A stretch of DNA of 64,000 nucleotides, taken from Blastococcus aggregatus. GTDB lineage: Bacteria; Actinomycetota; Actinomycetes; Mycobacteriales; Geodermatophilaceae. The DNA lies in NCBI RefSeq assembly GCF_900221005.1, contig NZ_OBQI01000007.1, positions 186,001-250,000 on the forward strand, written 5' to 3'. Shown one piece after another: positions 19,855 to 28,535 of the stretch (positions within the stretch are counted from its first letter, which is position 1; each line of letters begins with the position of its first letter). The position numbers were made by a program, and so were the translations under genes. The notes below the pieces were generated by a model. That model had not been told where the DNA came from, searched no databases, and saw only the letters and a program-made list of their open reading frames with translations.

Positions 19855-20583
19855 ATGCCGGACACGACGATCGACGGGGCCGCGAGCGCCCCCCAGTTGC
19901 GGGCGTACCTCGCCGTCCCGCCGGTCGGCACGGGGCCGTGGCCCGCCGTCGTGGTGGTGCACGAGGCCTTCGGTCTCACCGACGACACCCGCCAGCAGGC
20001 GGATCGGCTGGCTGTCGGAGGCTACCTGGCGCTGGCGCCCGACCTGTTCACAGCCGGAGGACCCGTTCGCTGCCTCCGGTCGACGTTCCGGGCGCTGGGC
20101 CGTCGCGAAGGCGCGGCTTTCGATGATCTTGAGGCCGCGCGCTCCTGGCTCGTACGGCGACCCGACTGCACCGGCACAGTGGGGATCGTCGGCTTCTGCA
20201 TGGGGGGCGGCTTCGCCCTGGTCGCGGCGACTCGCGGGTTCCACGCCTCTGCTCCGAACTACGGGCAGACACCGCAGGATCTCGAGCGGGTGCTGCAGGG
20301 GGCCTGCCCCGTCGTCGCCAGCTACGGGGGCCGCGACAGGACGCTGCCGGGTGCGGCCCAGCGACTGAACGGTGCCCTGACCAGCCTCGCGGTCGACCAC
20401 GACGTCAAGGAGTATCCCGACGCCGGCCACTCCTTCATGAACCGGCACAACACCGGGCCGCTCGCCGTCCTCGAACGGGTGGTGGGCTTCGGTTACCACC
20501 ATCCGTCCGCGGAGGATGCCTGGCGGCGGGTATTCGGCTTCTTCGCGCGCCACCTCCACGACGGGGACCCGACCGCCGACTGA
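19855..20583 (+). CDS. Dienelactone hydrolase family protein
   Basis: A 242-residue alpha/beta hydrolase with the dienelactone hydrolase signature: VVVVHEAFGLTDDTR near residue 28 (the Glu that primes the nucleophile), GIVGFCMGGGFAL near residue 103 with Cys in place of Ser as nucleophile, an Asp in YGGRDRTLPG near residue 161, and the catalytic His in DAGHSFMNRHN near residue 190. It is cytoplasmic. The gene is spaced 58 bases from the BtrH-like gene and could share its transcript. Substrate is open; many members cleave lactones or other cyclic esters. Confidence 0.87.
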   Translation: MPDTTIDGAASAPQLRAYLAVPPVGTGPWPAVVVVHEAFGLTDDTRQQADRLAVGGYLALAPDLFTAGGPVRCLRSTFRALGRREGAAFDDLEAARSWLVRRPDCTGTVGIVGFCMGGGFALVAATRGFHASAPNYGQTPQDLERVLQGACPVVASYGGRDRTLPGAAQRLNGALTSLAVDHDVKEYPDAGHSFMNRHNTGPLAVLERVVGFGYHHPSAEDAWRRVFGFFARHLHDGDPTAD

Positions 20584-20661
20584 AGGCGCTCGCTGTCGAC
20601 TCCGCGCCGCCCGTGCAGGACAAGCACCTCAGAAGTGGTGGCCTGCCTATCGAGCGGCCGC

Positions 20662-20680
20662 CCCCGGCGCGCCGCCGGGG
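20662..20680. terminator. GC-rich hairpin between convergent genes
   Basis: CCCCGGC and GCCGGGG form a 7-bp stem around a 5-base loop, 14 bases from the stop of the opposing membrane-protein gene. Confidence 0.5.
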
Positions 20681-20693
20681 TGGTCCGGGCGCC

Positions 20694-21167
20694 CTACGCC
20701 CGTTCGCGGGCGAGGCGGCGGAGGATCAGGCCGGCGGCGGCGGTGGCGGCGATGAGGTCCTGGCTCAGCAGGGCGGCCGGCATGCCCAGCACCCGTTGCG
20801 GGATGCGGTGCTGGTCGTAGGGGGAGGTCCCGGGCACCAGCAGGGTGAGGTTGAACGGCGCCCAGCGGGCGATGGGCAGCAGCGCTGCGGCGGTGAGCAG
20901 GCGTTCGTCGGGGCGGTGCTCCTCGGCGGCGCGGAGCAGCCACAGGGCGAGGAGTCCCTCCGCGGTTGCGCCGACGACCTCGGAGGTTCCGTGCCACCGG
21001 GCGTGCGGGCCGTACTCGGGCCCGAAGGTGTGGCTGTGGTTCCAGTCGGCCAGCCAGGGCAGGGTGGCCGACGCGACGACGGATCCGGCGATCAACCGCC
21101 GTCCCCACCGCGCGAGGCGTCGGTTCCCCGGCCGGGTGAGCTGCCTCGCCGGGTGCCCTCCGATCAT
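20694..21167 (-). CDS. Small integral membrane protein (DUF6640-like)
   Basis: I place the start at the Met at 21167 (MIGGHPARQL), which avoids overlap with the MMPL gene, giving 157 residues. Three or four hydrophobic segments are visible. The conserved stretch DWNHSHTFGPEYGPHARWH after the first segment resembles small membrane proteins that share an N-H-T-F-x-P-x-x-x-P-H-A-x-W-H pattern. Function unknown. It begins 8 bases after the MMPL stop on the same strand, so it is probably expressed with that transporter. Confidence 0.65.
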   Translation of the reverse strand: MIGGHPARQLTRPGNRRLARWGRRLIAGSVVASATLPWLADWNHSHTFGPEYGPHARWHGTSEVVGATAEGLLALWLLRAAEEHRPDERLLTAAALLPIARWAPFNLTLLVPGTSPYDQHRIPQRVLGMPAALLSQDLIAATAAAGLILRRLARERA

Positions 21168-21174
21168 CGGCACG

Positions 21175-23526
21175 TCACCCGGCTGGGGCCGACGCCGGTT
21201 CCCGGCCGGGTGGCTCGGCGGCTTCGGGCACGTCGCCGTGCTCGCCGTTGAGCCGCTGGACGAGCTTGTCACCCTCGACGTCGAGGTCGGGGAGGAGCCG
21301 GTCGAGCCACGCGGGCAGCCACCAGGCCCGGTCGCCGAACATGGCCATCACAGCCGGCACGAGGGTGAGCCGGATCAGGAACGCGTCGATCAAGATGCCG
21401 ACGGCGAGCGCGAAGCCGACCTGCTTGACCATCGGGTCGGCGTTGAAGATGAACCCGCCGAAGACCGCGGTCATGATGATCGCCGCGGCGACCACCACCC
21501 GGCTGGCCTGGGTGAATCCGTCGGTGACGCTGTCGGTCCCGTGGTGGCCGTGGACGTGGGACTCGCGGATGGAGGAGACCAGGAAGATCTGGTAGTCCAT
21601 GGCCAGCCCGTAGAGCACGCCGGTGGCGATGATCGGGATCACGCTCATCACCACGGTGGTGCTGTCGAGCCCGAAGACCTGATTGAGCCACCCCCACTGG
21701 AAGACGGCGGTCGTGGCCCCGAACGTCGCGAGGATGCTGAGCAGGAAGCCGAGGGTCGCCTTGACCGGGACCAGGATGGACCGGAAGACCAGCAGCAGGA
21801 CGATCAGCGACAGGCCGAGGACCACCGCCAGGTAGATCGGCAGCACCTCGGACAGTCGCTGGGACATGTCGATGCCGATGGCGGTCAGGCCGGTGACGCC
21901 GAGGGTGATCCCCAGGTCGTCCCCGTACTGCGCGGAGCGGTCGCGGATCTCGGCGACCAGGTCCTCGGTCGCCTCGTCGGTCGGGCCGGTGGTGGGGACG
22001 ACCTGCAGTACCGCGATGGTGCCGTCCTGGCTGAGGCCGGCCGGCATGGCGCTCTGGACGCCGTCGAGCGCGCTCAGGTCGGCCACCAGTTCCTGCAGGG
22101 CGGGCGGCTCGATCGGCGTGCCGGGCTCGGCCGTCCGGGCCGCCACGACCAGCGGCCCGTTGAAGCCCTCGCCGAAGCCCTCGGCGACCAGGTCGTATCC
22201 CTCACGCTGCGGGGTGCCGCTGCCGTAGCTCTCGGCCGAGGGCATCCCGAGCCGCATGCTGGACAGCGGCAGGGCGAGCAGCGCGGCGACTGCCGTGACC
22301 AGGACGACGGCCGCCCACCGGTATCGCACCACCAGGCCGACCCAGCGTCGCGCCGGGTTGCGGGAGCGGTCGCGGTGTCCCGCCTGGCGTGCCCGGGCGC
22401 GGGGTGAGCAGATGCGCTCCTTCACGAGACCCAGCAGGGCCGGGAGCAGGGTCAGGGCGACCAGGACGGCGATGGCGACGGTCGCGGCGGCGATGAGCGC
22501 CATGACCGTCAGCAGGGAGATGCCCACGACCAGCAGCGCGGTGAGAGCGATGACGACCGTCGTGCCGGCGAAGAACACGGCGCTGCCGGCGGTGCCCACG
22601 GCGCGGCCCGTGGCTTCCCCGGCGTCCAGGCCGCGGGTCAGGATCAGCCAGCGCTGCCGGTTGACGATGAACAGCGCGTAGTCGATGCCCACTGCCAGCC
22701 CCAGCATCAGGGCCAGGACGACCGACAGGGAGTTCAGCTCGAACAGGTGGGCCAGCGCGAAGGCGCCGCCGATGCCCGCGCCGACCCCGGCCAGGGCGGT
22801 CAGCAGCGGCAGCCCAGCGGCGACCACGGAGCCCAGCGTGACGACGAGGACGAGGGCGGCCACGGCGAGTCCGACGATCTCCCCGACGCCGATGATCTCG
22901 GGTATCTCCTGCAGGGTGGCGCCCGGCAGCACGGCCACACCGGCCTCTTCCGCCGGGGCCTCCGCCGCCGCGACGGTGTCCGCGACGGTGCCTTGAGGGA
23001 GCTCGAAGATCTGGTCGTCGAACTGGAACTGGAACAGTGCCACCCGGCCGTCCTCGGACACAGTCACTCCCAGCACCGGCTGGCCCCCGACGACCAGCGT
23101 GCCCGGCGGGGCGCTGGGCGCGTTCCCCGGTGTCTCCGGGGTGCTCCTCGGCGGGGTGGCCGGGGCCGCGCCCGGCTGCTGCTGCGACTGCATCAGGTCG
23201 GCCGGATCGACGACCTCCTCAACCGAGTAGACCCCTTGCACCGCCTCGGCGAGCACCGGTCCCAACAGCTCGGAGTCCAGTCGGTCGCCGGCCGGCGCCT
23301 GGAACACCAGCGACCCCTGGCCGCCGGACACCTCTGGCAGTTCGCGGGCCAGTTCGTCGATCACTTCCTGCGCCGGCGTCCCGTCGATCCGGAACTCTGT
23401 GCTGAGTTTCGGCGGGTTGAGGACCAGCGCGCCGACGAGCGCGACGAGGAGCGCCGCCCACACCCCGATCACGCGGAACGGGTGCCGATAGGTCCAGCGC
23501 CCCACCCGGTACAGCAAAGTCGACAC
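21175..23526 (-). CDS. MMPL family RND transporter
   Basis: A 783-residue inner-membrane transporter with the two-fold RND layout: one N-terminal transmembrane helix, an extracytoplasmic domain with a Pro/Gln/Ala-rich insert (about residues 112-140), five or six helices, then the repeat. Signature segments include MLGLAVGIDYALFIVNRQR near residue 272 and YGLAMDYQIFLVSSIRESH near residue 638, holding the Asp-Tyr pairs used for proton coupling. MMPL proteins export lipids or hydrophobic drugs. Start is a GTG at 23526. It is divergent from a TetR gene with a palindrome between them, the usual efflux-pump arrangement. Confidence 0.93.
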   Translation of the reverse strand: MSTLLYRVGRWTYRHPFRVIGVWAALLVALVGALVLNPPKLSTEFRIDGTPAQEVIDELARELPEVSGGQGSLVFQAPAGDRLDSELLGPVLAEAVQGVYSVEEVVDPADLMQSQQQPGAAPATPPRSTPETPGNAPSAPPGTLVVGGQPVLGVTVSEDGRVALFQFQFDDQIFELPQGTVADTVAAAEAPAEEAGVAVLPGATLQEIPEIIGVGEIVGLAVAALVLVVTLGSVVAAGLPLLTALAGVGAGIGGAFALAHLFELNSLSVVLALMLGLAVGIDYALFIVNRQRWLILTRGLDAGEATGRAVGTAGSAVFFAGTTVVIALTALLVVGISLLTVMALIAAATVAIAVLVALTLLPALLGLVKERICSPRARARQAGHRDRSRNPARRWVGLVVRYRWAAVVLVTAVAALLALPLSSMRLGMPSAESYGSGTPQREGYDLVAEGFGEGFNGPLVVAARTAEPGTPIEPPALQELVADLSALDGVQSAMPAGLSQDGTIAVLQVVPTTGPTDEATEDLVAEIRDRSAQYGDDLGITLGVTGLTAIGIDMSQRLSEVLPIYLAVVLGLSLIVLLLVFRSILVPVKATLGFLLSILATFGATTAVFQWGWLNQVFGLDSTTVVMSVIPIIATGVLYGLAMDYQIFLVSSIRESHVHGHHGTDSVTDGFTQASRVVVAAAIIMTAVFGGFIFNADPMVKQVGFALAVGILIDAFLIRLTLVPAVMAMFGDRAWWLPAWLDRLLPDLDVEGDKLVQRLNGEHGDVPEAAEPPGREPASAPAG

Positions 23527-23587
23527 CGCAGCCCCCAGAGCCGGTCAGTGCGTCACAGCGCCCATGCGGGCCCCGCGGAATGGAAGT

Positions 23588-23601
23588 GATAGGAAGCTAT
23601 C
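23588..23601. promoter_or_regulatory. Candidate TetR operator between MMPL and TetR genes
   Basis: GATAGGAAGCTATC has 5-bp inverted arms (GATAG/CTATC) around a 4-bp core, in the 161-base divergent gap. It is AT-rich against its surroundings, as expected for a promoter-overlapping site. Confidence 0.5.
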
Positions 23602-23687
23602 GTAAGCGCGGTCAGCTCGGGACGCGGAGGGGGGCTTGTGGCGGCACCACGGGGGCCGCCCCGAGTCGGCGTGAGAGGAGTGCTGCG

Positions 23688-24392
23688 ATGACATCGGCGA
23701 CAAGAGGTCGGCGGCGCGACGCCCTGGCCAACAGTGAGCGGTTGATCGCGGCTGCCCGAAAGGTCTTCGCCTCCGGTGGCCAGGGGTCGCTGGAGGAGAT
23801 CGCCGGCGAAGCCGGTGTCGGGGTCGCCACGCTGTACCGCCACTTCTCGAGCCGGGAGAGCCTGACCCGGGCCGTGTACCGGTCGATCATGCGAGATGAG
23901 CTCCTGCCGCTCCTCCGGCACTCGTGCGCGCAAGGCAGTGCCCGGAAGTCGTTCCTGCTAATCGTCGAGCGGCTGCTGGAGCTGCTCGACCGGGAGCGCG
24001 GATTGATCGCCTCGTCGGCGAACTTCGCGGTGCTGACCGACGACATGCTGAGGGAGTTCCTGGAGCCTTTCGCCGTCCTGCTGCGGCATGCGCAGGAGGC
24101 CAACGAGATCCGTGCGGACCTCCAGCCCTACGACATCCCGCGTGTGCTCAGCATCCTCGTCGTCGGTCTGTCCACGCCCCCGGCCTCGCCGGCGGACCGG
24201 CGCCGGTACGTGTCCCTGGTCTTCGACGCGATGAGACCCGACCAGGCCGAGCCGCTGCCTCCGCTCGACGAGAAGGATGTCGTGGAAGGCATGCGCAGCG
24301 GCTTCACGGCGATCCGGATCGCAAGTTCGTCACGCCATCCTGAGAGCAGCCCTCGTGAGGGCATCCATGTTCAGCCAGGTGAGTTCGGGTGA
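23688..24392 (+). CDS. TetR family regulator of the MMPL transporter
   Basis: A 234-residue TetR protein. The start at 23688 is chosen over one at 23580 because GAGAGGAG lies 7-14 bases upstream and the earlier frame would cross the operator. The helix-turn-helix is SLEEIAGEAGVGVATLYRHFSSRESL (residues about 35-60). The C-terminal domain is of the SbtR-like type (HAQEANEIRADLQPYDIPRVL). It most likely represses the divergent transporter gene until a hydrophobic ligand binds. Confidence 0.88.
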   Translation: MTSATRGRRRDALANSERLIAAARKVFASGGQGSLEEIAGEAGVGVATLYRHFSSRESLTRAVYRSIMRDELLPLLRHSCAQGSARKSFLLIVERLLELLDRERGLIASSANFAVLTDDMLREFLEPFAVLLRHAQEANEIRADLQPYDIPRVLSILVVGLSTPPASPADRRRYVSLVFDAMRPDQAEPLPPLDEKDVVEGMRSGFTAIRIASSSRHPESSPREGIHVQPGEFG

Positions 24393-24432
24393 TCGATGCC
24401 AGCGACCCCCCACCCGACGCCCCGGGGTCGTG

Positions 24433-24978
24433 ATGGCCGCTTCGCCCGGTGACACGGGTCCGGACCGGGGACCGCGGGGGGCGACGTCCCCGCGGACCGA
24501 GGGACTGCCCCACCCCGCCGACCTCGACGCGGGGCGTGACTCCGTGCGGGTGCATCAGCGACTGACCGCTGAGTTGCATCGTCTGGGTCTGTCCACGACG
24601 GCCTCGCGCGTGCTGGCCTACGCCCTCGCCGACGGTCGGGATCGCCTCACCGCCCGAGATCTCGCCGAGGGGATCGGCAGCAGCGCGGCTGCGATCAGCG
24701 GCGCCGTGCAGGAACTGGTCCGTCTGGGACTCTTGCAACGGGATCGCGAGCCCGGTGTGCGAAGTGGGTACTACCGGCTGGGCCGGCCGAATCCCCTTCC
24801 GCGCTATCTCGCCAGTCGCCTCGTCCTGCTGGAGAGGCTCGAGGAAGCTCTGGAGGCCGGCTTCCGTGAACTCGCCCCCCGGGACGACCGAGACCGACTT
24901 CTGGAAGCACGGGACTTCCTGTCGTACTTGCGCGCCAGCGCATCCCGCGCGATAGCTCGCTGGGAGAGGTCGTCTTGA
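24433..24978 (+). CDS. MarR/GbsR-like winged-helix regulator
   Basis: A 181-residue protein; the ATG at 24433 is one of several possible starts and the first 30 residues look disordered. The winged helix is LGLSTTASRVLAYALADGRDRLTARDLAEGIGSSAAAISGAVQELVRLGLLQRDREPG, residue positions about 45-103, followed by a wing YYRLG and a helical tail for dimerisation. It lies 40 bases downstream of the TetR gene and may be co-transcribed. Target and ligand unknown. Confidence 0.75.
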   Translation: MAASPGDTGPDRGPRGATSPRTEGLPHPADLDAGRDSVRVHQRLTAELHRLGLSTTASRVLAYALADGRDRLTARDLAEGIGSSAAAISGAVQELVRLGLLQRDREPGVRSGYYRLGRPNPLPRYLASRLVLLERLEEALEAGFRELAPRDDRDRLLEARDFLSYLRASASRAIARWERSS

Positions 24979-25368
24979 TGACCGCGCCTGGAGCCTCGGG
25001 TGCGTGTCCGGGCACGTCCCGCCCGCTCTCGACGGCGGCACGACCGAATCCGGCCCGGAGATTGTGCAGCGGTATCGGCAACTGTGCGCGGCCTTCATCG
25101 CAGACTTCGACCTCGCGCCCTCGGGAGTCGTCACAAGGGGGAAGCCGCTCCGCAGACAGCCCCTGGACGCGCGGCGCCGCCACCGAGTTACCGACCAGTC
25201 GTCTAACCTCCGGCCGCTATCGCGCACAAGTAGTGCGGAGGGCGTCCCTACACGTGCCCCGCCTCTCGCCTTCCGCTGTCGCACGCGGCGCGCTTACCGG
25301 AGCAAACCCGTCCCTCGCGTGACGGACGGGAGTCGATCGACGCCGCCAGGCGTACGGGGAGGAAGAGA
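24979..25368 (+). other. Intergenic region before etfD-like gene
   Basis: I see no convincing gene. A plus-strand frame from 25004 reads plausibly for about 40 codons and then degrades. A 7-bp inverted repeat (CCCGTCC at 25307, GGACGGG at 25324) with a 10-base loop lies 39 bases before the next start and could be a terminator or leader element. The promoter of the iron-sulfur protein must lie here. Confidence 0.4.
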
Positions 25369-27666
25369 ATGACGGGCCCTCTGCAGATTGTCCTGGGCAC
25401 GATCAGCGTCCTTTTCCTGATCGTGGCCTCGGTGATGGCCTACCGCGCGGTGCGGGCGATGGTGCGGATCATCCGCATCGGCCAGCCCGACGGCACCCGC
25501 TTCGGCCCGGTCAAGGACCGGCTCAAGACCTTGGCGATCGAGTCGCTCGGCCACACCCGCATGCTCAAGTGGTCGACAATCGGCGTCGCGCACTGGTTCG
25601 TCTTCATGGGGTTCTACGGTCTCGTCCTGACGCTGGTCGAGGCGTTCGGCGAGGTGTGGGACCCGGCGTTCCACGTGCCGCTGATCGGCGAGTGGGGGGT
25701 CTGGAACCTGTTCGCCGAGGTCATCGGCACCGGCACGATCCTCGGGATCCTGTACCTGATCTACCGGCGCCAGAAGGACCACCCGCGCCGGCAGGGCCGG
25801 AAGAGCCGCTTCGCCGGCACCAACGAGGGCCGCGGCTACTTCGTCGAGGCAGTCATCCTCACCATCGGGATCTCCATCCTGCTGATCCGGGCGCTGAAGG
25901 TCTCCTCCGACCTGACCGACGCCCCCGCCTGGTCGCACCCGATCTCCGGCGCCCTGGCCACGGTGCTGCCCGACAATCCCGACCTGCTCACGGTCGTCGC
26001 GTTCGTCAAGATCGTGGCGAGCCTGGTCTGGCTGGTCGTGATCAGCCGGATCCTGAACATGGGCGTCGCCTGGCACCGGTTCAGCGCCTTCTTCAACATC
26101 TACTTCAAGCGCAACGACGACGGCACGGTCGCGCTCGGCCCCCTGCAGCCGATGACCAGCGGCGGCAAGCCGATCGACTTCGAGGATCCGGGCGAGGACG
26201 ACATCTTCGGCCGCGGGAAGATCGAGGACTTCACCTGGAAGGGGATGCTCGACTTCACCACCTGCACCGAGTGCGGGCGCTGCCAGAGCCAGTGCCCGGC
26301 CTGGAACACCGGCAAGCCGCTCAGCCCCAAGATGGTGATCATGGATCTTCGCGATCACCTCTACGCGAAGGCCCCCTACCTGCTCGGCGAGAAGACCGCG
26401 AGCGAGACCGCTCCCGACTACGACGTCCTCAAGCCCAGCGACGAGCAGGCCTGGGCGTCCGGGTACGCCCGCATCGAGGGCACCAACGACGCCCAGGCGC
26501 ACCGGCCGCTGGTCGGCACCCTCGAGGAGGGCGGGGTCATCGACCCCGACGTCCTGTGGAGCTGCACCAGTTGCGGCGCCTGCGTCGAGCAGTGCCCGGT
26601 CGACATCGAGCACGTCGACCACATCATGGACATGCGCCGCTACCAGGTGCTGATCGAGTCGAGCTTCCCCTCGGAGGCCGGCGTGATGATGAAGAACCTG
26701 GAGAACCGCGGAAACCCGTGGGGCATGGGCGGCAACGTCCGCGAGGACTGGCTCAAGGAGCTCGACTTCGAGGTCAAGGTGGCCGACGGGCCGCTCGACT
26801 ACGACATCGAGTACCTGTTCTGGGTGGGCTGCGCCGGCGCGATCGACGACCGCGCCAAGAAGACCACCAAGGCCGTGGCCGAGCTGCTGCACATGGCCGG
26901 CGTCGAGTTCGCCGTCCTCGGCAACGGGGAGAGCTGCTCGGGCGACCCGGCCCGCCGCATGGGCAACGAGTTCCTCTTCCAGATGCTCGCCCAGCAGAAC
27001 GTGGAGACCCTCGACGGCGTCTTCGAGGGCCGCGTGCCGGGCATGCGCAAGATCGTCGCCACCTGCCCGCACTGCTTCAACTCCCTCGGCAAGGAGTACC
27101 CGCAGCTCGAGGGCCACTACGAGGTGGTGCACCACACCCAGCTGCTCGGTCAGCTCGTCGAGGAGGGCCGGCTCACGCCGGTCACGCCGGTCGACCGCAA
27201 GGTGACCTACCACGACCCGTGCTTCCTCGGCCGGCACAACAAGGTCTACACACCGCCGCGCGAGATCCTCGACTCCGTCCAGGGCCTCTCCACCCAGGAG
27301 ATGCACCGCTGCAAGGACCGCGGTTTCTGCTGCGGCGCCGGCGGCGCGCGCATGTGGATGGAGGAGAAGATCGGCAAGCGGATCAACATGGAGCGCACCG
27401 AGGAGGCCCTCGAGCTCGACCCGGACGTGATCTCCACCGCGTGCCCGTTCTGCATCACGATGCTCTCCGACGCGTTGACGTCGAAGAAGCAGAACGGCGA
27501 GGCCGGCGAGCACGTCGAGGTCCTCGACGTCAGCCAGATCCTGCTCCGCTCGATGACGCCGGCGGGTGTCGCGGCACCGGGTGCCGAGTCCGGCGCCGAC
27601 GTCGGCACGAAGGCCGACGACGTCGTCGGCCTGGACTCCGCGAACACGGAGCACGGTCAGGCATGA
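25369..27666 (+). CDS. etfD: EtfD-like membrane iron-sulfur oxidoreductase (HdrD-related)
   Basis: A 765-residue protein. The N-terminal part has about five transmembrane helices of the NarI-like type. Two 4Fe-4S clusters follow: CTECGRCQSQCP near residue 300 and CTSCGACVEQCPVDIEH near residue 396. Two CCG domains end it (ATCPHCFNSL near 563, CCGAGGARMW near 648, ACPFCITML near 692). This is the architecture of mycobacterial EtfD, which passes electrons from ETF, reduced by acyl-CoA dehydrogenases, into the quinone pool. That fits the two acyl-CoA dehydrogenases in this window; no EtfBA is visible. The Ala/Val-rich tail is unconserved in character. Confidence 0.88.
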   Translation: MTGPLQIVLGTISVLFLIVASVMAYRAVRAMVRIIRIGQPDGTRFGPVKDRLKTLAIESLGHTRMLKWSTIGVAHWFVFMGFYGLVLTLVEAFGEVWDPAFHVPLIGEWGVWNLFAEVIGTGTILGILYLIYRRQKDHPRRQGRKSRFAGTNEGRGYFVEAVILTIGISILLIRALKVSSDLTDAPAWSHPISGALATVLPDNPDLLTVVAFVKIVASLVWLVVISRILNMGVAWHRFSAFFNIYFKRNDDGTVALGPLQPMTSGGKPIDFEDPGEDDIFGRGKIEDFTWKGMLDFTTCTECGRCQSQCPAWNTGKPLSPKMVIMDLRDHLYAKAPYLLGEKTASETAPDYDVLKPSDEQAWASGYARIEGTNDAQAHRPLVGTLEEGGVIDPDVLWSCTSCGACVEQCPVDIEHVDHIMDMRRYQVLIESSFPSEAGVMMKNLENRGNPWGMGGNVREDWLKELDFEVKVADGPLDYDIEYLFWVGCAGAIDDRAKKTTKAVAELLHMAGVEFAVLGNGESCSGDPARRMGNEFLFQMLAQQNVETLDGVFEGRVPGMRKIVATCPHCFNSLGKEYPQLEGHYEVVHHTQLLGQLVEEGRLTPVTPVDRKVTYHDPCFLGRHNKVYTPPREILDSVQGLSTQEMHRCKDRGFCCGAGGARMWMEEKIGKRINMERTEEALELDPDVISTACPFCITMLSDALTSKKQNGEAGEHVEVLDVSQILLRSMTPAGVAAPGAESGADVGTKADDVVGLDSANTEHGQA

Positions 27667-27677
27667 TCCAGGACGCC

Positions 27678-27712
27678 GACGGGGCCCGTCCCTAGCGGGG
27701 GCGGGCGCCGTC
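27678..27712. terminator. Bidirectional imperfect hairpin
   Basis: GACGG pairs with CCGTC and the inner GC-rich arms pair with one or two mismatches around a TAG loop, between the convergent EtfD and TetR stops; on the plus strand it is followed by GTCTTCC. Confidence 0.45.
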
Positions 27713-27747
27713 GTCTTCCCGGCCCGGGATCCGCATCGGTCGCGCGC

Positions 27748-28365
27748 TCATACGGTCCCCAGCTGCAGGGTTCGCAAGGCGATCCGAGTCAGTCGGCGCG
27801 CGGTGGTCGTGCGGTCATCGACGGGGAGTACGAGATGGCTGACTGCGAGTCGGACCACTGCGTCCACGCCGTCGGCCAGGTCTTGCGGGTCCAGCTGGGG
27901 GAAGTGCTCCGTGAACCAGGAGATCAGGGTTCGGGTGGCGGCGTCGAGCACCGGTGCGGAACGTGTCGTGAGCATGGGCAGCAGCTCGTTGTCGGCGTCG
28001 CGTGCCGAGGTGAGGATCGCGCACAGCAGGGGACTGGCGTCGGCCTCGGCCAGCACGTACTCGATTGCTGCGGTGATTCCCCCGGCGGCGTCCTGAGGAT
28101 GGGCTTCGAGCGTTCCCGAGATGCCGACGAGAAACCGCTCGGTCTCCTCCATGATCAGCGCTTCCCCGAGGCCTTGCTTGTCGCCGAACTGCTTGTACAA
28201 GGTCGGGCGCGATACCCCGGTCAGCGCGGCGACATCCCCCATGCGCACTCGGGACCAGCCCTTCTGGACCGTCAGAGCCCGCGCCGCGTCCAGTGCGCGG
28301 TCGCGCACGTGTTGGCGGAAGGTCAGACGAAGAGGCTCTGCCGCCACTGGCCGCCCCCGTCCCAT
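27748..28365 (-). CDS. TetR family regulator of the P450 cluster
   Basis: Start taken at 28365 (MGRGRPV), giving 205 residues, because an upstream alternative would run through an operator-like repeat. The helix-turn-helix is RMGDVAALTGVSRPTLYKQFGDKQGLG, residues about 41-67. The C-terminal domain (AAIEYVLAEADASPLLCAIL) is like those of actinomycete TetRs next to P450 genes. The gene is divergent from the P450, with two copies of a TTGACA-N13-TGTCA repeat between them, so repression of both directions is likely. Confidence 0.88.
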   Translation of the reverse strand: MGRGRPVAAEPLRLTFRQHVRDRALDAARALTVQKGWSRVRMGDVAALTGVSRPTLYKQFGDKQGLGEALIMEETERFLVGISGTLEAHPQDAAGGITAAIEYVLAEADASPLLCAILTSARDADNELLPMLTTRSAPVLDAATRTLISWFTEHFPQLDPQDLADGVDAVVRLAVSHLVLPVDDRTTTARRLTRIALRTLQLGTV

Positions 28366-28381
28366 CGTCTTTGTTCCGTCC

Positions 28382-28405
28382 TTGACAATTTCCGACAGTG
28401 TGTCA
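28382..28405. promoter_or_regulatory. Operator-like inverted repeat, copy 1
   Basis: TTGACA at 28382-28387 and TGTCA at 28401-28405 form inverted arms 19 bases apart, 17 bases upstream of the TetR start. The base context GTGTGTCA is shared with copy 2. Confidence 0.55.
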
Positions 28406-28471
28406 CAGCGACTGCCGGGGCCTCCTTCTGTCCAAACCGGTCCTGACAAATCCCGAGTCGGGGTCTACAAC

Positions 28472-28496
28472 TTGACAAAAATGGGCGGTGTGTCAA
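28472..28496. promoter_or_regulatory. Operator-like inverted repeat, copy 2
   Basis: TTGACA at 28472-28477 and TGTCAA at 28491-28496 have the same 19-base periodicity as copy 1, 40 bases upstream of the P450 start. TTGACA also resembles a -35 box, so the site could overlap the P450 promoter. Confidence 0.55.
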
Positions 28497-28535
28497 CCTG
28501 GTTGCCACCCGTACGGAGCAGACCCTGGAGCCGTG

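Noticed and set aside
20613..22407. Long plus-strand open frames opposite the MMPL transporter and small membrane protein
   Set aside because: Low-complexity His/Asp/Gly/Arg-rich translation and no start context; the minus-strand proteins have clear membrane motifs.
25294..27654. 786-codon minus-strand frame covering the EtfD-like gene
   Set aside because: Antisense shadow caused by high-GC codon bias; the plus-strand protein has iron-sulfur and CCG motifs.
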